From the NCBI GenBank assembly GCA_036898135.1, contig CM072516.1, forward strand, positions 58,104,176 to 58,168,175: a stretch of DNA of 64,000 nucleotides. The letters run 5' to 3'. Numbering within the stretch: position 1 is the first letter of the stretch; each line of letters opens with the position of its first letter. The notes under the pieces are model-generated. The model saw only the letters and a list, made by a program, of their open reading frames with translations, had not been told where the DNA came from and did not search any database. This DNA is from Oncomelania hupensis. Taxonomy: Eukaryota; Mollusca; Gastropoda; Littorinimorpha; Pomatiopsidae. This document shows, in pieces, positions 14,001 to 26,000 of this stretch. A program made the translations under genes and the position numbers.

Positions 14001-17000
14001 ATGGGCTTTGCCCTTTTAGTTTTCTTTACAAAATTAAAATTATTATTTCACACTGTCAATATTTATCATGTGTAAAAAAGGGCTTATTTTGTTTAAGTTG
14101 TTGGCATTAGTTTGGCTAAATATTTGTATCTCTACTAATGTGTATGGTTTAGATTCGATCAAGAGAGGTGACCAGTTATTTTTACCTATGCCTCCTTTTT
14201 CAGGCTGTTTTACCTCCTTTGGCCAGTATTACTGCTTTTCATTATCTTGATGTTTTTTTTTTTGTTCTCTTTTAACACAATGTTTCAATCATTATGGCTT
14301 TTTTTTTACATTTAGTCTTGAACTTATTCATTAAATTTGCCTTTTATGATTTTCTTGTGCCTAATTTTTATTAGTCTCTTGTTTTGTGGCCTTCAACATT
14401 TACTATCGAAGTTATTCATAATTTTACTTTGTGTTTTGATATTTGGCATTTACTATAATATTTTTTCATTGTGCTTGTGTTTTGCGGTTTATATAGCTGT
14501 GATGAGGACTATGTCGCTGCTACAGGCCAACATCATTCCCATGATCCCACAACTGCTGCTAGGCTTGACGCAAAAACTTATCGCCGTTAGCAAGGTTAGT
14601 CACTTTCGTAGCTCTTGAAAATCTTAAATTAGATATATGTTTTGAAAATACCACCTAAATTCAGGTTGTGCTTAAATGCAAGGCCTGCCATGATCCTGGT
14701 TGTTGTTTTCCTTTGTTGATCAGTCATAGCCAGAGATTGGATACATTCAAGTCCATACTAGCTTTCAAACTGCTTGAAATTTCGCAATAAAAAACGAGTT
14801 ATTCAACTTGCCATGATGTAAGCTGTCCACTATTTTAAAGAGTTGACTGGCACCTATTTGAAAACACCGCACATTTGGAGTAACTTGTTGCCACTGTTTT
14901 TGGTTCTGTTTTTTTTTTTGAACCACAGTGATTTTGTTAGGACCAGAGCAATAACTCTGATTCCACCTTTTGTGTGAACTGCCTGTTTCAGAATCCCAGC
15001 AAGCCGCACTTCAACCATTATCTGTTCGAGTCTTTGTGCATAGCTATTCGCACCACCTGCAGGCAAAACCCTGAAGCTGTGATATCTTTCGAGGAAGCTC
15101 TGTTCCAGCCTTTCACAGAGATTTTGCAACAAGACGTTCAAGGTATGGTAAATTGTGGATGCGGTTTTAACGAGGTCTGATCGAATATAACTGGGTAGCA
15201 TTTTGAATCTTACGTGCTTTACAGGCCAACTGATCGACGGTGAAATTTGGAAGGTGGTGTAGAATAGCTTACGTAGGTGGATGTGGGTGGGTAGGTGGGT
15301 ATCTGCAGTGTTCATAAATATGTCCAACCTGTACAATCTATTCTTTACTCTGGGTTTTATATATTTATTTTTATTGACTTGCAAATAGTCCAAAAATGAC
15401 TTTTTTTTTAAATTTTATGTACCGTCCCTCTGTCTGGCTATCTGCCGCTTGCTGTCTCATTGTACAGTGGACTGGCTCTATATTTAACCCATAGTATGCA
15501 ACAACAATTTATTTGATCATACATGATCAAAGGTCGAGGTCATCCCAAGATCAAGGTCACTGAAGGTCAGGGTCATCTCAAGGTCACTGTTTCTTTTTTT
15601 TTGGGGGGGACAAAATACAACTTTTACTTTAGTTTATTTGATTATACGGGAGTGTATTTGGAGCAGAAGACCAATGTCAAGAGCATCAAAAGATCAAAGT
15701 CAGTATTACTTTGCATTTTAGTGCCACCGTGTTTTGTTTTTTTCTGTTTTCTGGCACTCATTTTCATGTTTTTAATATTGCAAATTCCATACGGAGCATA
15801 TGTGTCTTATGGGTTTTGCCGGTCAAGGTTGTGCAATGCTTTTTGCAGAATTCATCCCTTATGTGTTCCAAATCCTGTCACTCCTGATGGAGGTCCACAG
15901 CACGAGGGTGCCCGACACGTACATGGCACTCTTCCCCCATCTCCTGACCCCAGTGTTGTGGGAACGGCCAGGCAATATCCCACCACTTGTCCGGCTCATC
16001 CAGTCGTTCATCGTGCAAGGCGCCAGCCAGATTGAGGCAGAGAAATTGGTACGTGATGATGATAACAATAAAGTAATAAGTGATAACGATAGGATTGCCC
16101 TGATCGCAAATTTTTAAATTAAATATATGCATTTTCTTTTACCTTGGACGCATATTTTTTACTCACATGCATAGCAATCACACCAGCGCAATTCCTATGT
16201 GACCAGCACTTTTCAGAGCCTCAGCATTTCACATGCTGCGGCATGGTTCGTACGCTCCTTGAACCTCCTTGAATCTCCTTGAATTTTCGATGTCTTGTTC
16301 AAGGGCCCTTGAATCTCCTTGAAAAATGCCAAATTGGCTGAGCTCCTTGAAAACTCCTTGAAATTTCAACCAGTGTATCTATCCATTGCTTGACCTATAG
16401 ATTTTATTGTCAAATGTTTAAAAAAGGCCATTGAAAAATAAAAATTTATAAAATAAAAATTATATTATTTGTGTTGTCAACTGTTCGACGATCGTAACTT
16501 TTGTCGTCTGCTAATGATAAGGGAAGGAACCACCACTGGAAATTGTTGATTTCCTTGCTGTCGCGCATGCGCAATTGTTGGTTTCGTACATCCTTCGTTC
16601 TAACGCACGATGTACAGAAAGTACGAAAACAGTTAAAAGGACAGCGAAACCGCGCGTGTTTGTTTACTGAATGGGTAAAAATGCCTGGAGGCGATTGTGT
16701 GTTGAATCTTTTGTGGTTATCGAAATCTGAATATGCAGGGTGGCTGCTTGAAAAGAAAGGGAACAAGCATACGTGTTTCTGCTGCGTCTGCTAAACAATT
16801 ATCGAGGTGAAAGTGATGTGTTACTGTTAGACCAGCTTTTCAGCACACTCATGAAAGCAAAAAATGACTATCAAGATCTTTGGGCTGTTGTGAGGCAGTT
16901 GTTACTTTTGTCCCATGGGCAAGCAACTGTCGAGAGAAGATTCTCAACCAACTAAGAGATCAGCACTGAAAATCTCTCCTAGCAGTCCTTGGTTGCTCGC

Positions 17001-20000
17001 CGACAACTGCTGAACGGTATCAGGAAAATTGGTGGAATCGACAAGGTGGACATCACCAAGGAGCTGCTATTATCAGCATCTTCTGCAAGGAGAAAGTACC
17101 ACGACTACCTTGATCAACAAAAGAAAGACCAGGAACAGGCACAAGCAGCAAAGAAGAGGAAGGCACAGGAAGACTCTGTTGCTGATTTAAGAGAGAAAAA
17201 AGAAGAATGGAGAAGGATGCTCAGCACCTGACTCAAAAGGCAGACAAGCTTGCTGAACAAGAGGGTGCGCTGAGACTCTTGACTCAGTCAAATGCGCTGA
17301 GGAGCAAATCCAAGGAAATAAAGATCCAGCTGGAGATTTCCTGTCAGATTGATGAAGAAATGGAAAAACTTAAATATTATAACTGAAAACTCATTCATCT
17401 GTATAAAGTGTATTATATATTAGCTGGTGGTGGTACCTCTTTCTGACTTTTTACAGTTCTCTAACTTGTGTCTAAGGACAACATGCTTCACAATTATTGT
17501 TTAAATGGGTATAGTCTCCGTAATCTGCATCATCATTATAACTGCAACTTTATAGACATGCAATATTTATAGGTGTAGATTTCATAATCAATACCAACAT
17601 CAGTATCACCATCAGATTCATGACTGCAAACAATTTATGGATATCACTGGGTTAGAGATTTTATCCTTTATTTTGACTACTTATCAATTCTTATGTGCGT
17701 TTACAATTTTTTAAAAACTGCTTGAATTTTTGGAAAATCTCCTTGAAAACTCCTTGAATTTTTTACAACAATTTGAGTATGAACCATGTGCTGGCTATTT
17801 ATAGCTTGCCTGCAACCCTCCTTCCAGTGAAAGGAAGCATCGGTGAAGCTATTTATAGCTAGTCTGGCTGACCTAACCTCCAAATCTGAAAAGCTTTGGT
17901 TGAGCCGCTGTGCAATTTGAGTCTCTGTATTCATCCCCCCCCTCCCCCCCACCACTGCACACATTTTTTCCAGATTTTGCAAACCCATGCGAGATAAGGC
18001 CTAAATAGTCCAAAACTGACATTACTTTTTATTTTTCTGTCCGCCCACTCTCTGGACGTGCAAAACTTTCAAGTGGACTAGTATCTCAGAACCTATTCCA
18101 ACTATCACAACCAAACTTGGTAAGATGGTGTATATCCAAGATGATCAATAAATGAATGACTTCACTTCAAGGTCAAGGTCACAGGGTCAACAAATGTTAG
18201 TAACAGAATTTTTAAAAATTCAAGAAATTTAACTTTTTAAAAAAAAAGGGTATTAATATTGAACTTATGATTGTTTCATGCATGATAGATGTCACACATC
18301 CTATGCACATTTGGTGAACCTTACTCCAAATCAAGGTCACTGGAGCTGTCCAAAGTCAGAATAGGTACTTTGAAGTGACCTTGACCCTAAACTATTAAGT
18401 TCAAACTCAAATTAGAGATGATAGATTGATCTTTCAGATATGGTCAATTTTGCAGGCATTGAAGTGTTATCAGGAATAACAACATTCTTTAAATTCATGG
18501 TTCTAATTTTGCCTGTACAATACTTTCCTTTGTGCAGAGTGGGCTGCTGGGAGTGTTCCAGAAATTACTAGCCTCCAAAGCGCACGACCACGAAGGTTTT
18601 TATATTCTCAACTCCATTGTGGAACACATGCCAGCGTAAGTCGGCGATTCCTTGTTCTTTTGTGATTTTGTTTTTTTCTGTGCGCACCCGTTTTGTGGCA
18701 GAAAAATACAAATAAACTACCGTACTTTGGTATTGACCATGGTGGAAATGATAGATACGCTCTTGAAGAACTGGACTCTTTGCCAGATGTGACCAACGTG
18801 TGAAAAGATGTTAGCTTAAATCACTGAGTGAAGTGAAAACTGTTATCACTTCAGCATTCTTCATTTAACAGCGTTTGTTTATTCAAACATTTGCAGTAGA
18901 TTGGATAATTCAGAGTAATTATACTCTCAGAATTAAAAAAATGGTTTGTTGTTTTCTTGAAGAAAATAAGATTTTGCTGATGAAACAAAGCTTGTTTTAT
19001 TTTATAATTGTGTTTTTTATAATAGAATCAATTTGTGTTTCATAATTATTTTTGTGTTCATAATCGTAGCTTTTTCTTGCAGGAACTTGGTGGGACAATA
19101 CACTCGCCAGATTTTTATTCTTCTCTTCCAGCGACTACAGAGCTCCAAGACAACAAAATATATCAAAAGTGAGAACATATCTTGCATGCTTTTTAATTCA
19201 GTACAGACTTAAAATACCGCACATGTGGTACCTTACTAGGCTTCATACATTTCATGTTCAAATGGGGTGCACATAACAAAAGACATGGGCGTTAGCTTGA
19301 TGTAACTTAAAAGAGACGAGAGTTTTTGTAAACATGAAGCAGCTTGCTCAAATGTAGATGGAAAAATAACCTGCACAAACATTTATTGTTCAATTGGTTT
19401 GTTTGCTGAATGGTATGGTGTGTGTGTTTGTTTTTAAATGATCTGATTTTGTTGCAGGTTTGTTGATATTTTTCTGCGTATATGCCATCAAGTTTAGTGC
19501 ACAGGGACTCATTGATATCGTGGATGGGATCCAACCTAAGTGAGTTCACCACTGCTTTGCAATAAAAAATGTGTAGTTTACATTTAAAGCCTGTGTTGAA
19601 TCGTTCCAAAACCACACTAGGTGGTCGGATATATGTGTTACTCATTTATTTTCTATAATATACATATTAATAAACAAATGTAAATAACTAACCAAAATAA
19701 TTAATTCACTAGAAGAACTGATTTCACAAATAAAAAATAAAATTAAAATTTGACTCCGTTGTGAAAAATTGGACATACAGAGACTAAAGTATTTAACTAA
19801 TTCATGGAGCTTTAACAATTAATGATATTCAGACTTTTTTATGCAGCTTAATTTTGGTACAAGTGGTACGTATTAACTCTGAAAGAACGAAACACTCAAA
19901 GTGACATCGCATGGCTTGATGGTGAAGATGGTAAAATTATAACAACAACAATTAAAAAAAACCTGAAGTGGTTGATTGGAATGGAGAGGAGGTGGGGGTT

Positions 20001-23000
20001 CAGTTTCCACTAACAAAAACTAGCTGAGTGTCAGAGATCTATCCATCAAGCATGCAGAGATGAGAATCTTCCGCTTTTTAGCGGAAATCCGCTCTTTCGG
20101 GAGATCCCAGGGTCATTTTTGAGATCGGTTTAAATCCGGTGAGAAAATTGTAGTGTATATGATTAGGGTGAGTTGTTGATTTTCGATCTCGCAGCTTATT
20201 CCCACTCGTTATTCCCATGCGGATTGTTGTCATTTGGTTCGCTCTCACTTCGTTTTCGTCGTTCCACCAAGCTGCCGTAAAAAGCCGAGATAACCCGATT
20301 TCTTTCTTCCGTGTGTCCTGGTAAACGTACGTGGGGCTCTCTTAGATACTAGCCATCGCATTACGGAAGTGACGTTGCGTATCTAAGCCTCCCGTTTTTC
20401 TGATTCCGGCTGTTCCCAGACACTCCCGCTGATAGTGACGTCACTCAAATAGGCGCTTGAAGCCCTTTCTCATGCGCTGAGTTGTAGTGCGAACGATAGA
20501 ACAGCCAAAACATCACGTGGTTGATCAGCCATTGTCTAGAACAAAGCGCGACTTGTAAAATGCTTCAAAAACTAAATCCTGGAGAAAAGGCTCTTGCTAC
20601 CCACATCTACAGTGGTGTAAAAATCAAGTGGAACTTTTTTAAGTGGTTAGAAGAAAAGTTGAACACAACAGTCTTAATTCGTTTGAAGGACAAAAAGATC
20701 GAAAGAAATGTGGAATTGAATGCAGAGGCAGAGAAACAAGCCAGACTGGCTCATAAGAAAGCTCTGACTGCCCGACTTCAGGTGTTGGTGAGGAAGAGAA
20801 GTGAGATTAGAAGTCAAAAGCCACCAGCCAAGAAAGCAAGAACTGGATAGTTGCCTGGCTTCAGTTATAAAATACATGCACATGTACATGTACATAGTTC
20901 ATTCAATAATTGTGTGTGTGCAGACTGTATAGCATGTTGGTACCTGCCAGTTTTTATGTATACTTTTAACAATTCTTCAAAAAAGCATGAGAATGTTGTA
21001 TACACAAAGAACTGTAATCCTAGTGCATGACGTAATTGTAAACTTCAGCCTGACTTCAGTGCCTGACTACGACTTCAAGGCTGAAGTTGTTCATAATGTA
21101 TATATGATTATAGCATCAGAACTGTTTTAGGAACGACTGCCTGAAACCATCCGTATTTCTGCTTTCCTTTTTGTGGTTTTTCCAAGACTTTATCTTGAAA
21201 TTGTAAACCTTGTTCGAACAGTCAATCGAGGTATTTATGATTTTATTGTTTGGTGTGACCGTAAGAGTGTCAGTGAGGCTTCATACTGATTCTATGTATA
21301 AATGTACAACTCTGTTTTTGGACAGTAATTATGTGCATTGGTAAAGCCTTGTCTTGTCATTGGTATTTAAACCATTCTTGTCTGCAGTCAAAAGGAATGT
21401 TTGTTTAATACAAGGCTTAACTGATGTTTGAAATAAATTCATTAGGCCTATGTGTTGAACTGTGGAGAGCTAACAACAGCATTTTAGTACCACAAAAACA
21501 ACTGATCTGACCCCATAAAATAAGGCTCAGAATGCATAGATTTTAACCATCTTTTCAAAAATTTTCCGGGGGAGCATGCCCCCGGACCCCCCTAGCATCG
21601 CGTACCTGCTTTGCAGGTACGCGCACTCGTGGCTTCGCCACTCGACAGACTTTGGAATTTTTCCTCCTTTTTGTCATTTTACGATTCTCATCTCTGAGCA
21701 TGGGCTGAGTGTAGGCCATCAACAGCTGCCCACACTCTGGGGTCAAGGGTAGCTTTCAGGCTGACTGCCACTGTAAGTTTGACAGCAGCCCGATAGCAGC
21801 AAAGGGTCTATTCCACACACATACACACTCACGCACACACTAGTGCACATCTTTTCGCTTCATCAGAAGTATGTAAGGCATAGTCATGAACAGCTAAAGC
21901 AGTGTGACAAGATTTTTGTCAGTTTCTTCAGCATAGGCAAATGGAGGCCTGTTATATACATTCACACTCTATAAAATGTTATTTAGGATAACGGAGTGTA
22001 ATAGTTGTATTCTGTATTCTTGTGGCAAATAAAATATGTCATTTTGCAGAATGTTTGCCATGGTGGTGGAGCGCCTGTTCTTGACGGACTTGCAGAAAGT
22101 GTCTGGCAGCTCGGAACGCAGGATCTGTGCGGTTGGCGTCACGAAGATTTTAACCGAAGCCCCTGCCATGCTGCAGGGTGACTATGAAGCTTTGTGGTAA
22201 CTTTTTATTTTCAGATTATCTTTACTTTTTGTTTTAACTCCTTCACAACTCAATATTAAAGAACAGAGTGGGTCCTAGCAATAATTTCAGATTAAAAAAA
22301 ACATACATATTTTTATAAAGGCACTAGCTCCAAAACTATTGCAATACTCTTATTCGGAAGTAAGAGGTAACTTGTCTTTTGTACCTAGACGGACATCATC
22401 AGGCTCAGAACATTATAAAAACTACCGAGCTGCAAATTTTTCTTTGAAAAAGGGGGGTAGTGATTTAAGGGCAGAGCAAGGCTGAACTAGCAGAGCTAGC
22501 CAGTATTGATCCGGAAGGTTTGATGGAGGACAGAGTAGGAATTATAGGCGAGCAACTGTGTGCGTTTGCAAAGAATGTCCGCCCAACGTTGAACAACTCT
22601 TGGCACTTTGTTTCCCCTCATATTTCCAAGCATGGTATATTAAACACATCAAATGTTGTGAGCTTTAAAAAGAAAGGCTGCTTTTTTGGGGGGCATCCAA
22701 ATTGATGATTATGGCATGATCTTTTTTTTTCTGGTATTCCTATTTACAACTGAAAAATAAAGGAAACAATAAATAAAAAGTAACAAATATTTTACCGCCA
22801 TCCATATCCTACAATTTTATTTTCACATTTCCGATGATCCATGGGAGACAATCTTTGATTTATGACAGATGTCGCCATAATTGTTATTGTACAATTTTTT
22901 TAAAAAAGATTTATTAATTATATTTTTTAGCAGTTCCTTCTATTGCATCATTTATTGTAGCATCCCCTAGTAGTATCTCCATTTTTAACTAGAATTTTGA

Positions 23001-26000
23001 TTAATTAAAATGTGTGGTATTTACCTTACCTGCTCAGTGATTGGTTTGATCAATGGTATATAAATATTTAATGTTTTGTGCAGGCCTCGCCTCCTTAATG
23101 CTCTGATAGGTTTGTTTGAACTGCCGGAAGATGATTCACTTCCTGCCGATGAACACTTTATTGAGATTGAAGACACTCCAGGTAAGGAATTTATTAAATT
23201 ATATTCTTACAAACCTTAATTTATATTTTAAGAATAAACTTTTTCTGTGTGTGGAAAATTCATAATTCATCAGATTTCTATGAATTTTGGTTTTATTTTT
23301 CAACCATATCATTAATTGTCTGTTGACCACTTGCATGTTACACTTACAATTTAAACTTACTGAAGTGTGACTGCTTGTTTGCACAACAACAACAAAACTA
23401 AAAAAAGAAAAGAAATGGTTGCGGGGAAAAAACCGGGTTGAATCCATCAACAATTATAGGATAGTTACTTATAACATTTGAGAACCTCGAAGAATAATTA
23501 TTCACTTGAAGCAATGAAGGATGACCATTTTAATTAATGCTTTTGTTAAATGAAGAATAGCCATTTGAGCTTTTCGTGAATGTTAATGAAAGTGCTCCAT
23601 GAAGAAAAAAGTCGATTATGTCATTTGGTGGAAGAAAGGAAAGATGGCAATTTTATGAATTGTCTCAGTAAAATTTTAAAATGATATGAATTTTCTCAGT
23701 AAAAGATTAAAATTTTCATGTCAGTTAAAGATGGCATTGTTAGTCAATTTATACTGTCTAAAGTAATGATATCTGGTACCAATCTACCAGGTTACCAGGC
23801 AGCCTTTTCCCAGCTGGCCTTTGCAGGAAAGAAGGACATGGATCCCTTGGGCTCGGACATTCAGGACCCCAAAGTCAATCTGGCCAAGCACCTGGGCAAA
23901 GTAGCCACCGCACAGCCTGGCAAAGTAAGTCCAACCTCATTGAGAGGGGACGGTAGTGGTGGGAGGGCGGTAAATGATAATCACACCAATATGCGCAGCT
24001 ACAGATGCATGAGAGGCATTCATGAGGACCAGCAATGGTAAAAACGGTAATAGTTAGTCATTGTTTATAGGGTCCAATGGACTGCAAGCCCAATCAGGAC
24101 CACAAGTTGGTTGAAAGAGGACTCGCCCACAATCCATACAAAAGATCCATTGAAACAAGAACAATATTAAGGCATCCCATGCAAGGGACGCTGAGGCTGT
24201 ACTCTAATTTATCTAAGCCCCGTTTACAAAACCTATCCTAACCCCTATCCTAACCCGTAACTCAAAACTTGTTAGGGCACCACAGATGTTCTTTTAACCA
24301 GCATACTCCCATCTTTCTTTGTCCTCAGCAACCCTCATGGCCGCTCAGTGTCAAGCCAGTCCATTCTGGAATGTTGTCCTCCCACCTCTTTTTCTTCCTC
24401 CCTCTTATACCTCCTTGCACTGTGCCTTGCAGTTGGTCTTTGCAAAGTCTGATGCTCTGGTGATGTGGTCATACCATCGGAGTGTTCGTTTCTTCACCAC
24501 TGTGAGCATGTCATCATGTTGTCCAATGGCTTGTGTGATGGTCTATCGGACTTCGTCGTTGGTGATGTGCTGGGCAGTTCTTTTGCCCAGAAGTCTTCTG
24601 TAGCACCTCATCTCCATGCTTTGTATTCTTTGTTGTAGGTTTGCTGCGAGGGTCCTTGTTTCGCAAGCGTATAGGAAGATGGAGATGGCAAGGGAGCTCA
24701 GCAGCCTTACCTTGTAGTGTAGACTGATGGTCCTTTCTTTCCAAATGGGCTTCAGCCTTGTCAGGACAGCAGTTGTTTGTGCGATCCTCGAGAGGACTTC
24801 CTGTTGGGATCCATTGTCTGATAAAACATCTCCTAAATATTTTAAGCTAGGCACCGGGTTAAGGGACTGGCCTTGGACTTTGATGTCCGTGTTGATGCCA
24901 TTAGTATTGTTGTTGGTCATCATTTTGGTCTTTGCTGCACCAATTTCCATTCCAAAGGCTCTGGAGGTGGTGTCAAGCCCCTCTACCAGCTGTTCAAGTT
25001 CTTGTTCCTCTCCAGCCAATCCATCAATCATCCACAAAACGGAAGTTGGAGATTGCTGTACCCCATATGCAGACTGTGCCTTCCTGATCTCCAAGGGCAT
25101 CTGACATGATGCGCTCCAGGAAGATGTTGGCAAAACGAAGGCTGGAGATTGCTCTACCCCCTATGTTGACTGTACCTTCATGATCTGCAAGGACATCTGA
25201 CATGATGCGCTCCAGGAAGATGTTGAAAAGTATTGGAGAGAGGAGGCGTCCTTGATGCACGCCAGTTGTTGTTCTGAACCAGTTCCTGATGGCGCTGTTG
25301 TGGAGGACTGCACTGGTAGCCTTGTCATACAGGCTTTTGATGTCTCCAATAATGTTAGGGCTGATGTTGTACACTCTCATGGTTGCCCACAGAGCTGCAT
25401 ACCAGACTCGGTTTCGGATGTCATTATTGATTTTCGGTAGGCGTCAGCTACTTGCGAGGTGTTATTTTTCTTTTTCATCTCTTGTCTTTTGTCAGGTCCA
25501 AAATGTTCAGGTGTGATCCACAGTTTCTTCTTTCTTTTTACAAAACAAAATGGAATATAAAAATCATTGTAAAATATTAACAAAACAGATAAATATAAAA
25601 TGCCTAAATAATACTACTATAGAAAGCCCTAGTGACCATTTGGCCGATAGTGTCCAATATCCCAAAGCTGACCCAACAGACCTCATACACAAATGAGGAG
25701 TTTCGGGAGAGTTTTCAAGAAAAAAGGTAGGTGACTGGTCTAGAGAAAGATAGTAGATTGGTAGAACAGAGTAGGAATGAGACAGAACAAAAAAGAAAAA
25801 GACGATGGGAATTTACATTTTCAGAAAGTGGGGATATTATATTATTTATACAAAAAACCCCGTTACCCCCAGAGGGGTGTAAAAACGGTGAGGGAGAGGA
25901 GATGAAAACAACCTTCACAAAACCCCTTGAGAAAAGGGAGATCTCCAATGTCATGTCTCTGTTGTGGGAATTGACAGAAAACAGTATGTTACAAAGCTGG

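Larger units (their letters stand above)
16150..18450 (+). repeat. AGGTCA-rich dispersed repeat, copy D (interrupted and truncated)
   Basis: The CATGCATAGCAAT start is at about 16166. The family resumes after the nested element 16242-17788 and runs through the CAAACTTGGTAAGATGG and AGGTCA blocks to about 18450, where the 3' part is missing. Confidence 0.75.

Noticed and set aside
14854..15393. 179-codon minus-strand ORF
   Set aside because: It is antisense to CSE1L exon 14992-15142. The exon's in-frame conservation and splice sites are on the + strand.
23718..24041. 107-codon ORF as an independent gene
   Set aside because: It is the CSE1L exon 23791-23924 read through into the introns on both sides.
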